Source: Acidipila sp. EB88 (GTDB taxonomy: Bacteria > Acidobacteriota > Terriglobia > Terriglobales > Acidobacteriaceae). Taken from it: a DNA stretch of 64,000 nucleotides. Made by a program: the position numbers and the translations under genes. How positions within the stretch are numbered: the stretch's first letter is position 1; each line of letters opens with the position of its first letter. The notes beneath the pieces are model-generated. The model searched no databases. It saw only the letters and a list, made by a program, of their open reading frames with translations, and was not told where the DNA came from. The stretch spans positions 3,782,001-3,846,000 of the forward strand of contig NZ_QWEV01000005.1 of the NCBI RefSeq assembly GCF_003858395.1, in the 5' to 3' direction. Below are positions 43,245 to 52,466 of this stretch, piece after piece.

Positions 43245-44288
43245 TCAAGGACGCTTCGCCCAGGTAAGACCATCGGGTCCGCCGCCTACGTCCAGGTGGC
43301 TCGTCACGGTCAATGTCTTTAAATCCACGACCGCCACGTAGTTCGCCGCGGTGCAGCCCACGAACGCGCGTGAGCCGTCGGGATCGAGCAGTATGCCGGC
43401 GCAGCCTTTCCCCAGGCTTACCCGCTTGACTTGTTTGCGCGACGCCACGTCGTACACAAACAGGTCGCCGGTTGAGAGGATGGAGATCAGCACGCGTTTG
43501 CCATCGGGCGTGAACTTGAGGCGATTGGCGCCATTGAGCTTTGCATCGATCGATGCCGCTACCCGGCGGTGCGCAGTGTCGATGATCCAGAGCTTGCCGT
43601 CACTCGCCGCGGCGGTCCACAACTCCTTCCAGTCCGGCGATACGTCGAAGCCCTCGGTACCCCACGAGGTCGGAATGGTGGTGACGGTCCAGTCGCGCTG
43701 TGGGGGGCCGGGTGGTCCGGGATGCATCGGGTTCGGAGGCACCACGCGGTTTTCGAGGATGCTGACGCTGGCCGAATGCGCGTTGGAAACGAAGATGGTC
43801 TGGCCGTCAGGCTTGACGCGGATGAGATGGGTGAAATCCTGCCCGGTGCCCATGATCCACTCCGTCCTGCCGGTCGCGGGGTCCAGGCGTCCGATCGCCT
43901 TGGCGCCCTGGGCCGTGAACCAGACCTTGCCGCCCTGGAAGTCCAGTCCATGCAAGCCGAGCATGGGCGCGGTATCGATGCTGGGCAGTGCCTTGTGGTT
44001 CATCAGGTCGAGCACATCCAGCTCGTGGCCCTGGCTGTTGAGCATGTTGGAAACCCAGGCGCGTTTTCCATCCGCAGACGCTATCACTTCGTGGGGATCC
44101 GGCCCAACGGGCATCCTGGTGATGACTTTGAGCGTTGCCGGATCGACAATGGCCAGCGTATGGTCCGACTTCGAGAGTGCCAGCAACACCGGGTGCGCTG
44201 CGGCCTGGGCTCGAATTTGCGGAACGGCTAACAACACGATTGCTGAAGCTAAACCCGCCAGCAAGCTACGCGGCATCCTTGAACGCAT
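43245..44288 (-). CDS. Exported YVTN/YncE-like beta-propeller protein
   Basis: About 347 residues. AGGAG lies eight bases before MRSRMPRSLLAG, a Sec signal. Propeller motifs include LALSKSDHTLAIVDPATLKV, VGPDPHEVIASADGKRAWVSN, LMNHKALPSIDTAPMLGLHG, GQTIFVSNAHSASVSI, GVTEGFDVSPDWKELW-type and GGGPDGLTW at the end. The protein should lie in the periplasm. No enzymatic motif is evident. It may form an operon with the small Tat ORF downstream. Confidence 0.8.
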   Translation of the reverse strand: MRSRMPRSLLAGLASAIVLLAVPQIRAQAAAHPVLLALSKSDHTLAIVDPATLKVITRMPVGPDPHEVIASADGKRAWVSNMLNSQGHELDVLDLMNHKALPSIDTAPMLGLHGLDFQGGKVWFTAQGAKAIGRLDPATGRTEWIMGTGQDFTHLIRVKPDGQTIFVSNAHSASVSILENRVVPPNPMHPGPPGPPQRDWTVTTIPTSWGTEGFDVSPDWKELWTAAASDGKLWIIDTAHRRVAASIDAKLNGANRLKFTPDGKRVLISILSTGDLFVYDVASRKQVKRVSLGKGCAGILLDPDGSRAFVGCTAANYVAVVDLKTLTVTSHLDVGGGPDGLTWAKRP

Positions 44289-44671
44289 CGATCAATCTCC
44301 TGTACTTGAGTAGACGCCGGCTTTGGGCGCGGAGGAACAGAAAAGAACAGAACGCGTCCTTGCCGTAGACTGCAATCTGTAAGGCAAACGGTCATTGTCA
44401 CGGCTGAGGCGGAGCAGAGCACTCGTGGAGCCGCACTGCGCGCGACGAAACGGCTCGCGCCGTTCACGGTTGCGCTTCATCATCGATACACAGGGGATCC
44501 AGTCTCACGCCGGCGTTGCGGAATGGTGGTTGCGCGACTGAACACCATCATCTATGGTGTTGGTCGAGTCGCTGGACAGGCCCTGCTTACTCGCTTCCGG
44601 CACGGCGAGGACGATCGGTGCGCAACATTGCGACGCACCTTGTAAACGACCACAGTCTCTCGGAGGTTTTT
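44289..44671. other. Divergent intergenic region, propeller / peroxidase
   Basis: About 380 bases between divergent genes. The part just before the peroxidase holds a good GGAGG site at 44662-44666. No RNA gene, repeat or convincing small gene is seen. Confidence 0.5.
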
Positions 44672-45730
44672 TTGAGTCTCACGCGCGCGGGGCGTACCAC
44701 GTTACCGACAGGTCCATTGCTTGGCATCGCGGCGGTGGTGGCCGTGGCTGCTACAGCATTTGCGTACACCGCGGGTTGGTTGTCGCCGCACCGCATCACC
44801 CCGCAGAGGGTGGTCACGGCGTTGCAGCCTCCCGCCGGTCCGGCGCTGGGGCATCGCCGCAATCACATCAAGGGGATATGCTTCACCGGAACGTTCACCG
44901 CCAATGGCGCCGGTAGCGCTCTCTCGAAAGCCATGGTGTTCACGCAGGGCAGCTACCCCGTGGTAGGCCGCCTGAACCTTGCCGGCGGCGATCCACGCAT
45001 GCCCGATGCCATGGCACAAGTGCGTGGCTTCAGCTTCCGCATCACTACGCCGGACGGCCAGGAGTGGCGCAGCGCAATGATTGATGCACCTGCCTTCGCG
45101 GCTGCGACGCCCGACGCATTCTTCCACTTCATCAGCGCCGCTGCTGATAAGGACCCCAACGCGATCAAGCGCTATCTCGGTGCCCACCCAGAGACGCTCC
45201 GCTTTGTCGGATGGGCAAAGAGTCACCCGCGTACAGAGAGCTGGACCGAGGATCGATTCAATAGCCTGAACTCCTTCGTCTTTGCGGACGCAGCGGGAAC
45301 GAAGCGCGTTGTTCGCTGGTCGTTGCTCCCAGCGAACAAACCCGTCATCCTGCCTCCCGACGAATTGTCCAAGCGCGCTCCTGACTTCCTGCAACAGGAC
45401 ATCGTCCAGCGGGTCGACGCAGCCCCTCAGCATTGGGAGTTGGTGGTCGCGGTTGCAGACGCGGGAGACCCCACCGCGGACCCCACAAAGCCGTGGCCGG
45501 CCAATCGCCGAACCGTGGATGTTGGAACGCTCACAGCACAGCAGATCGAAGCAGAGGCCGATGGTCCGTGTCGTGACATCAACTTCGACCCTGCGGTGCT
45601 TCCCTCCGGGATGAGCACCTCCGACGACGGCTTCCCTGCGGCCCGCTCCGCGGCCTATCGCGTGTCGTTCGACCGCCGTATGGCAGAACAGAAGGACTAC
45701 CCGCACACGGCGGCTGGAGCCCGGCAATGA
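44672..45730 (+). CDS. Catalase-family (SrpA-like) peroxidase
   Basis: About 352 residues. I chose the TTG at 44672 because GGAGG lies five bases upstream and the product then begins MSLTRAGRTT followed by one membrane segment (LLGIAAVVAVAATAFAYTAG); earlier in-frame codons give an unlikely Arg- and Cys-rich leader. The catalase-like core has H65 in HRRNHIKGICFTGTF, GRLNLAGGDPRMPD and VRGFSFRI, a reduced catalase fold lacking the large extra domains. These proteins reduce peroxides with heme in the periplasm. The next gene, overlapping by four bases, encodes cytochrome b561, the likely electron donor. Confidence 0.85.
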   Translation: MSLTRAGRTTLPTGPLLGIAAVVAVAATAFAYTAGWLSPHRITPQRVVTALQPPAGPALGHRRNHIKGICFTGTFTANGAGSALSKAMVFTQGSYPVVGRLNLAGGDPRMPDAMAQVRGFSFRITTPDGQEWRSAMIDAPAFAAATPDAFFHFISAAADKDPNAIKRYLGAHPETLRFVGWAKSHPRTESWTEDRFNSLNSFVFADAAGTKRVVRWSLLPANKPVILPPDELSKRAPDFLQQDIVQRVDAAPQHWELVVAVADAGDPTADPTKPWPANRRTVDVGTLTAQQIEAEADGPCRDINFDPAVLPSGMSTSDDGFPAARSAAYRVSFDRRMAEQKDYPHTAAGARQ

Positions 45731-46299
45731 CCGCCCCCCGGCGCTTCGCTGCACCCCAGCGATTTCTGCACTGGTTCATGGCCGTCTGTATTCTTTCCAT
45801 GCTGTTCATCGGTGTCGGCATGGTCTCGACCATTGCTCCCCGGTACTTGGTCCTGATCCAGATCCACAAGCCGCTTGGGATCGCGATTCTCGTGCTCGCA
45901 CTTGCCCGGCTTTCCCTGCGCTTTGTGTACGGCGCTCCATCCCTGCCGCCGGATATGCCTGCGCCCATGCGGCTCGCTGCCGATCTTTCGCAATATCTCT
46001 TCTACGCCTTGATGATCGCCATGCCGCTCATCGGGTGGGCCATGCTGTCCGCGGCCTCGCATCCGGTGCTGCTGTTCGGCAACGTTCATCTCGTGCCGAT
46101 TTTGCCAGTCGATGCCCAGGAGTACGCCTGGCTACGCCGGGCGCACATGTGTCTCGGCCTTGCCTTCTATGCATTGATCCTGATGCATGCGGCCGCCCTG
46201 CTCTTTCATAAGTTTGTACGCAAAGATGGCGTGTTTGAAACCATGGCCCCGATACTGGCAAGCCGGCAGACCCAGGAAGTTGAAGCAAAGAACCTGTGA
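45727..46299 (+). CDS. Cytochrome b561
   Basis: About 190 residues with four membrane helices (FLHWFMAVCILSMLFIGVG, LIQIHKPLGIAILVLALARL, LFYALMIAMPLIGWAMLS, AHMCLGLAFYALILMHAAALLFHK). Histidines in HWFM, HKPLG, AHMCLG and MHAA are placed to bind two b hemes. The start overlaps the peroxidase stop (ATGA). The pair with a catalase-like peroxidase is common in proteobacteria too and suggests that quinol electrons are passed to the peroxidase. Confidence 0.9.
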   Translation: MTAPRRFAAPQRFLHWFMAVCILSMLFIGVGMVSTIAPRYLVLIQIHKPLGIAILVLALARLSLRFVYGAPSLPPDMPAPMRLAADLSQYLFYALMIAMPLIGWAMLSAASHPVLLFGNVHLVPILPVDAQEYAWLRRAHMCLGLAFYALILMHAAALLFHKFVRKDGVFETMAPILASRQTQEVEAKNL

Positions 46300-46870
46300 G
46301 GGCACCCCGCCGCGCGACATGCAGGCGCTTTGTCCCAGTCAGAATCTGCACCAGAGTGCCCGAGGCGACCGCGCATGCCTACCGCATCGTGTCGCGTCGT
46401 ACCTTCATGGTGCGTTGGGGTATGATGGCTGCCCTGGTCTCATTCGTCGCACCTACAGCCCGTGTAAGAGGCGTCTATCTCTTCCCGAGCTGGTAAGAGT
46501 CCGCAGTCACTAAGTGGCTAAGCCAGAAAGAGAGGCGTCCTGCTCGTTCACACGATAGTCGCCTGTCTCGTCCGGGGATGGCTGTGAGCACAGCTCGCAC
46601 AGGGAATACAGAGCTGACCGCGCTTTGAGGGCCCCGGGTGCACGGGCAGTGTGCGCATCGACCCCAGCCAACGACTTACGGATAGCTGCCTAGGGGTAGC
46701 TGCCATCCATCCACACGCTGGGCAAGGCCTATGCATGGATAGAAGTTACAGCCGTACGGCAGGGATCGAGCCACCATACTTACACCTGCCTTTTCTGGTC
46801 CGAAAAGCGTTTGTGCTCGCGCAGTCTCTACCTTCCCTACCTGTTCAAGCCGCTATGTTGAGGTTTCCTC
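46300..46870. other. Intergenic region before the FG-GAP gene
   Basis: About 570 bases without a supported gene. Short frames have no ribosome site. The promoter of the large FG-GAP protein should be here; I did not find a clear pair of hexamers. Confidence 0.5.
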
Positions 46871-49837
46871 ATGGGTTTGCCCTTCGTGTCTCGTCTCCGT
46901 TTGTTCGTAGCCGTGGTCTTTGTCGGCGCCGCCCTCACTGCAAGCCTCCGGGCACAGGTCGCCGCTACCCGAACCGTGCTTACTCCTAGTGCTGCAAGTG
47001 TCGCGCAAGGCGCACCGGTGGTGCTTACCGCCGCTGTCACAGGTTTGCCCGCGTCGCGGGGGGGGCAGGTTGCCTTTTGCGATACCACGCAGATCAACGT
47101 CTGCAGTGCAGCAAGTGCCAACCTCCTCGGGCTCGCACAACTCACCACCGCGTCGCAGGCCAGGCTCAAGCTGCGGCTCGGCGCAGGCACGCACAGCCTG
47201 GTCGCCCGCTTCCTCGGCACCACCACTGCGGCAACCAGTAGCTCTTCTCTCGTCCGTGTTGCGGTCAGTGCTGCCACCACGCATCTCGCCACCAGCGTCA
47301 GCCTCACGCCACAAGGCACATTTACTGAGTCGGTCTACACATTGCAATCGACTGTATCTACTCCTCCGGGGCAGCCATTCCCCGGCGGTACCGTGGCCAT
47401 CACTGCCGCGACGCCATCCGGCAAGTTCCCCGTGGTCTCGCAAAGCGTCACCTCAGGCTCGCCGGCTTCGGACGCGCTCGAGCGCGGCACCAGGGTAGTC
47501 AGCGGCTCAGGGCGAGTACTGGCGGACTTCAACGAAGACGGCGTACCGGACCTGGCGCTCACTGATACCACAGAGGCCTCCGTCTCCTTTTCCGCCGGCA
47601 ATGGTGACGGCACCTTTGTTTCCCCGACTGCCGCCAACAAGGTGCCGGGGCTGTGCGCAACCTCCTGCGTGGCCCTTGCCACTGCGGACTGGAACAGCGA
47701 TGGCCACGCGGATCTCGTGACCCTGGAAAAGCTGACCAACAACTACCAGCTGCATTTCGCCACGGGTCGGGGCGATGGCACCTTCCAAAGCAGCAGCCCC
47801 ATCGACGTGGCCCTCACTGTGGGCACCGGCATGGCCTCGTTAGTTGTCGCAGACTACAACGGCGACGGCCTTCCAGATCTGCTCGTCTATGTGGGGAGCA
47901 CCGCGACACCGGCGCTCGCCGTGGCGCTCCAGCGGGTCGATGGCAGCTTTCAATTGAGCTACCCCACCACCTTTGCATCGCCCAACCTGCTGCCGTCTAA
48001 CCCCCTCATCTACGCAGCCGACTACAACGGCGACGGCAAGGCCGACTTTGTCTGCACGAGCTACGTGCAGGGTAGCCAGCAGCCCATCTTCTCCACCTAC
48101 CTCAGCAAGGGCGATGGCAACTTCGCAGCCAGCATCATCCCCATGCCAGACACCCTTGCCGGCTTCACACCTGGACTGATTGCGCTGGGTGACTTTAACG
48201 GCGATGGCATCGCAGACCTGGCCCTGCTGGCCAGTAGCGGATCAGGGAGTTATGGTCAGGCGCTTAACGGAGATGGCCATGGCGGATTCAGCCCGGGGCG
48301 CATTTTTGGCTTCACCTATGACGCGGGAGGCGAAGGCATTTATTCCCTCGACACTCTGGATGTCAATGGTGACGGGCTTTCCGACATCCTGTTGGTGGGC
48401 ACCGTTCCTGACGTCTCCAGCAATGCGCTCAAACCGCAGATCCTGATCCAACCAACTAACGGCACCTCGGACACCATCCTCTCCGTGTTCGCTCCTGGCG
48501 AGCAAGTGCCCATGTCCCCCAGCCTCAATGGGGATCTGAATGGTGATGGACGCCCCGATATTCTTTACTCCCAGGCAGGAGGACTGGTGCTGCTGAATCG
48601 CTCCGGCTACCAGCAGGCTTCCGTGACCATTAACAATGTGCAGATGCCTGCCGGTACTACCCTGCCCTTGACTGCGGCCTTCACCACGGCTAACAGCAAC
48701 TACCTGCCCAGCATCTCGCCGACCATCGCGGTCACCGGGCAGACGGTTGATCCCACCGTTACCCTTTCAGTCTCCCCGCAAAGTGTGGCAGCCGGCCAGG
48801 CGGTTACGCTGTCTGCCACCATCACGCCCTCCACCACGCCTGACGGCTACTCCGAGAATGGGCAGGTTGTCACCTACAGCGGCGGCCCAGCTGCCGGGCC
48901 GGGCATCAAGTTGTCCGCCACTGTCACCAATGGTGTAGCGCGTCTCACCACCACGGGCCTTCCTGCTGGCTCCTACGCCATCTTTGCGCAGCTCGCTGAC
49001 AACCTGCCCTTCTTGTCAGCAACGGGCTCCAGCCAGATCACCGTGACCCCTGCAGGGCCACAGCAGGGCAGCCTTGCAGGAACTTACGCCTTCCGTTCCC
49101 GCCTATCCGCCACCATTGCAGGGGTCGCGCAGGATGGTGCTGTTGTTGGCGTGCTGAAAGCAGACGGCGCCGGCGGTCTCACCGGTGAGGAAGACATCAA
49201 CGCTCCCTCGCTCTCGGTTGCGCAGTCAGCCATTACTGGGAGTTACTCCGTTTTGAACCCGGATGGCGGCACACTGCACGTTCGCAATGCCCAGGGATTG
49301 CTCCTGGACTTCTTCATGACCCTCGGCGATTTTGATACCAAGGGCGTCGCCCACACGCTGACCCTGCTGCCCTATGGCCCGCAGGGCATCGGTGGCGAGG
49401 GAACGGCCGAGCTCGTCACCTCCACCAACCCAACGCTGAACAGTGCCGGATTTACACTTGCGCTCGAAGGGCAAACAGGTTGCCAGCCAGCGGCCTGCCA
49501 GTCGGCTGGCCACGCCTCCGGTGCCGTCTCGTTGTTGGGCTCGGTGGTCGTCTCCCCCGCCGGCTTCACCATCAACGGCTACCCGGGCTATAGCGGCAGC
49601 GGCAGCGTGGTTGAAAACTCTGCCGGCACGGTTGCCGCAACACTTAACTTCGCCGCGCAACTTGGAGGTCCCGACCCCAGCGGACGCTACAGCTTCACAG
49701 TGCAAAGCAGCGGCCTTCCTTCAGACAGCCCGAAAACCTTCGTTGGCTACGCCGTGGGGAGCAACAAGCTGTATCTCCTGTCCACCGACCCGCACGGCAG
49801 CTCCACGCTGTTAAGCGGCTTCCTTCAACAGCAGTAA
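46871..49837 (+). CDS. Large secreted FG-GAP/VCBS protein with Ig-like domains
   Basis: About 988 residues with a signal peptide. Residues 30-200 and 600-740 look like bacterial Ig-like domains (TRTVLTPSAASVAQGAPVVLTA; TVTLSVSPQSVAAGQAVTL). The middle, about 215-590, has seven FG-GAP repeats with the calcium-loop pattern DxNxDGxxD: DFNEDGVPDL, DWNSDGHADL, DYNGDGLPDL, DYNGDGKADF, DFNGDGIADL, DVNGDGLSDI and DLNGDGRPDI, so a seven-bladed propeller is likely. The last 240 residues are a beta-rich domain of unknown family. It is probably a surface or matrix protein; adhesion or glycan binding are possible roles. Confidence 0.85.
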   Translation: MGLPFVSRLRLFVAVVFVGAALTASLRAQVAATRTVLTPSAASVAQGAPVVLTAAVTGLPASRGGQVAFCDTTQINVCSAASANLLGLAQLTTASQARLKLRLGAGTHSLVARFLGTTTAATSSSSLVRVAVSAATTHLATSVSLTPQGTFTESVYTLQSTVSTPPGQPFPGGTVAITAATPSGKFPVVSQSVTSGSPASDALERGTRVVSGSGRVLADFNEDGVPDLALTDTTEASVSFSAGNGDGTFVSPTAANKVPGLCATSCVALATADWNSDGHADLVTLEKLTNNYQLHFATGRGDGTFQSSSPIDVALTVGTGMASLVVADYNGDGLPDLLVYVGSTATPALAVALQRVDGSFQLSYPTTFASPNLLPSNPLIYAADYNGDGKADFVCTSYVQGSQQPIFSTYLSKGDGNFAASIIPMPDTLAGFTPGLIALGDFNGDGIADLALLASSGSGSYGQALNGDGHGGFSPGRIFGFTYDAGGEGIYSLDTLDVNGDGLSDILLVGTVPDVSSNALKPQILIQPTNGTSDTILSVFAPGEQVPMSPSLNGDLNGDGRPDILYSQAGGLVLLNRSGYQQASVTINNVQMPAGTTLPLTAAFTTANSNYLPSISPTIAVTGQTVDPTVTLSVSPQSVAAGQAVTLSATITPSTTPDGYSENGQVVTYSGGPAAGPGIKLSATVTNGVARLTTTGLPAGSYAIFAQLADNLPFLSATGSSQITVTPAGPQQGSLAGTYAFRSRLSATIAGVAQDGAVVGVLKADGAGGLTGEEDINAPSLSVAQSAITGSYSVLNPDGGTLHVRNAQGLLLDFFMTLGDFDTKGVAHTLTLLPYGPQGIGGEGTAELVTSTNPTLNSAGFTLALEGQTGCQPAACQSAGHASGAVSLLGSVVVSPAGFTINGYPGYSGSGSVVENSAGTVAATLNFAAQLGGPDPSGRYSFTVQSSGLPSDSPKTFVGYAVGSNKLYLLSTDPHGSSTLLSGFLQQQ

Positions 49838-49842
49838 TGGAC

Positions 49843-49876
49843 GCTGAGACATGCCGCGCACACGGCATGTCTCAGC
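49843..49876. terminator. Terminator-like hairpin after the FG-GAP gene
   Basis: GCTGAGACATGCCG (49843-49856) and CGGCATGTCTCAGC (49863-49876) form a perfect 14-pair stem with a six-base loop, five bases after the stop codon. No U-run follows. Confidence 0.65.
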
Positions 49877-50114
49877 ATCGCAACCCTCGTGCGTGTGTCA
49901 GTGCGCCGCGGTTCAGGAACGCGTCCTGCTCGCGTCTGCGATCTCGGCGACATACGGCCGAAGCAGCCAAGCCGTGAGCTTCGCCAGCCGCACCAGCTGC
50001 TGCGGGCCTTGACGATGGCGAGGCCTGGAAGAAACCGCTGCACGGGTGCTCGGCAGATTGAACCTGCGATCTGCATCAGTCGCGTCGTACCGCCGCACGC
50101 TGCGCACGGCTCCG

Positions 50115-52103
50115 CTACGCGGATGCCAATGTCGGCTGACACCAGTCCAGGGTGAGAATAGTGATGTCGTCTTCCTGGCCATGCCTGTGCGCGGCCGCGG
50201 CTATGTCTGACGCGGGCTGTTGACTGATGCGCATGGTGCGATCGAAGCCGAAGAGCTCGCCGTTGCGCGAGCGCGCCTCGACCACTCCGTCCGAAAGAAG
50301 CGTGAGGCGGGCCACTGCCGGCAGCATCAGTGTTGTTTCCAGGTACTCAGTTTGCGCCAGCACGCCCAACGGCAGCCCGGCGGCAGTCGCAACCTCCTGC
50401 CCGTTGAGATAGGGCGAAAGGTGACCGGCGTTGGCCAGTAACACCTCGCCGGTAGGTGCAAGCTTGAGGCAAAGACAGGTGATGAAGCTGGCGCTTCCGG
50501 TTCGCAGCACGGCGTGGTGGAGTCGGCGCAAGGCCGCTGCAGGGCCGATGTCTTCATCGGCCATGGAACGAAGCGCGCCCACCGCGAGCGTGCCCAGCAT
50601 CGCCGCCTGCAGTCCCTTGCCGCTGACATCGCCTATTGCAATGAAGATCGAACCGTCGGGCCGCGGCAGAACCTGGCAAAAGTCGCCACCCACCTCCTCG
50701 GCTGCGAGATAGACGATCTCGCTGTGCAGGCCACCGAGCTGGGGCAGGTCCACGGGGACCAGCCGATGCTGGATATCGTGCGCAGCCTGCAGGGCGGCGG
50801 CAAGTCGCTGCTCTTCGCGGGAGGTTTGGGCGAAACGGTAGACGAGAACGGTAAGCAACCCGAGCAGCGTGACGATGTTGCCGATATCGTTGAGGCTGAC
50901 GGCGAACGGTTCCCGCAGCAGCTCAACGTCAGCGGAGATCAGGGCATCGGCATGCGGTACGTGCAGGTCCACAAACCAGTGGCCGAGATTGCCGGAAGCA
51001 CCGATCAAGGCTCCGAGTGTGTACGGCAGCAGCAGCAGCTTTGCATCGGCCGAACCCGTGCGCCAACCGCGTATCAGCAGCAGGAACAACAGCAGGTCTA
51101 GGGCAGTGCTGCACAGCGCGTAAATACCGTCTGCCCAGACGAGCGAGGCCCGGTTGACGAGAAGCAGGAGTGGCCCTGTCTCGGAAGCGAGGCACAGCGC
51201 GAGGCATACCGCGGAAAGCGTATGGCTCTTGAGGTTCAAGGCGCGGAGCACGAACAACGCGAAGGTCGCGAACAACAGGAGATCCAGCAGCATGTACCCA
51301 TAGAGAACATGCAGAAAGCCCCAGGCAAAGTGCTGTGAGAGAAGGTGCATGGGCAGATCACATGCCGAGAACAACATATTCAGGGCGAACCATAAGTAAA
51401 AGCTTTGGCGCGTAAGACAGAACATCAGCAGCGTGGCAGCACCTACGATCAGCACGATGATCTCCTGCGTGTACGCGCTGCCGCGGCTGAGCAGTGCGGC
51501 TGCCTTGACCTGGGCAAACTGTCGCAGCACGATCGCGGCATCTCCCGCGTAAGCACGGCCTGCAAGGACGTTCGCACTGATGCCGACGAGTTGTGGAGAC
51601 TGCCACAGGCGGAGCGCAAGGGTGACAAATTGCCGCCTGTCAGAGGGGTGGACCGGCACGGTAAATACGCGCGCGGACCCTGTAACAGCAATCGCATGCT
51701 GCGGCGGCAGGCGGCCTGTCTGCCCGATAAGCCGGGCGTCGGCGAAAAGCTGGTAGCTCTTCTCGAGGCGCGGCAACTGCACCACGAGCGAGTCCGTGTG
51801 GGCCGGGACCGACAACCGCAAGCGGAACCATGCCAGGTTGTTCTGCTCGGCATACCCCTGCGCAATCCAGTCGCGATCAGGTTGGATGACCTTCCAGTGA
51901 CTGTCGTCGAAGTCCGGCTGCGCCCAGCGGCGATCATCGCCCGGGTGCGTGCGCCAGTTGTTCGCGATCGAGGTGATGGGAAAGCGACCAGCATCGAGGT
52001 CAATGGCCTGCGCGCTCAGGCGAGTGCCCAGGCATCCGGGCCACAGGATCGCGATGGCGGCGAAGATCGCACTTAGGCGTGAGCGGAACCGGCTCTTCTG
52101 CAT
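50115..52103 (-). CDS. Membrane SpoIIE-type phosphatase with 7TM-like sensor
   Basis: About 662 residues. GGAGGA lies just before MQKSRFRS, a signal sequence. Residues 40-190 form a jelly-roll sensor (PDFDDSHWKVIQ, LAWFRLRLSVP, LRLWQSPQL). About seven or eight membrane helices follow at 220-455 (7TM-DISM-like). Residues 460-662 are a PP2C/SpoIIE phosphatase: AEEVGGDFCQVL and IGDVSGKGLQAAM carry the metal-binding Asp residues, with HGQEDDITILTL at the end. It should dephosphorylate a STAS protein in response to an outside signal. It is divergent from a second phosphatase and its partner-switch genes. Confidence 0.88.
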   Translation of the reverse strand: MQKSRFRSRLSAIFAAIAILWPGCLGTRLSAQAIDLDAGRFPITSIANNWRTHPGDDRRWAQPDFDDSHWKVIQPDRDWIAQGYAEQNNLAWFRLRLSVPAHTDSLVVQLPRLEKSYQLFADARLIGQTGRLPPQHAIAVTGSARVFTVPVHPSDRRQFVTLALRLWQSPQLVGISANVLAGRAYAGDAAIVLRQFAQVKAAALLSRGSAYTQEIIVLIVGAATLLMFCLTRQSFYLWFALNMLFSACDLPMHLLSQHFAWGFLHVLYGYMLLDLLLFATFALFVLRALNLKSHTLSAVCLALCLASETGPLLLLVNRASLVWADGIYALCSTALDLLLFLLLIRGWRTGSADAKLLLLPYTLGALIGASGNLGHWFVDLHVPHADALISADVELLREPFAVSLNDIGNIVTLLGLLTVLVYRFAQTSREEQRLAAALQAAHDIQHRLVPVDLPQLGGLHSEIVYLAAEEVGGDFCQVLPRPDGSIFIAIGDVSGKGLQAAMLGTLAVGALRSMADEDIGPAAALRRLHHAVLRTGSASFITCLCLKLAPTGEVLLANAGHLSPYLNGQEVATAAGLPLGVLAQTEYLETTLMLPAVARLTLLSDGVVEARSRNGELFGFDRTMRISQQPASDIAAAAHRHGQEDDITILTLDWCQPTLASA

Positions 52104-52466
52104 GAGCTCCTCCGACGACGCGCCCAGTATCAACAAAACACCGCGCGTGCGCCAGAGCATTCCCGGCACTCTCGCCACCCAAGGATGCATTGAGTGGATA
52201 GAGCGCACCTGGGAGCGGACGGCGGGCGGCCGTGTGGCTTGAAGCCGGAGCCGAACGGCCAGCGCTGATTGCGTCACGTCACCTCGCTCACGTCGGTACT
52301 CTGGCCCAGCGGAGGCCTCGCCTTCGCATCCGTGCTGCGCGGGCGCATGCACAGTCTGTCCTAACGCCCGCATGCGGCTCTTCTCCTGCTGACGCACTGG
52401 AAGGAGTGTTGTATTTTTTCTGACGACTTAGTCGGTCCGCCCATAGAATGGCCCACACGAATCGGA
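52104..52466. other. Divergent region between the two phosphatase genes
   Basis: About 360 bases with promoters in both directions. No gene is seen. The part nearest the plus-strand gene (52400-52440) has an AT-rich stretch, ttgtattttttctgac, that could be promoter DNA. Confidence 0.5.
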
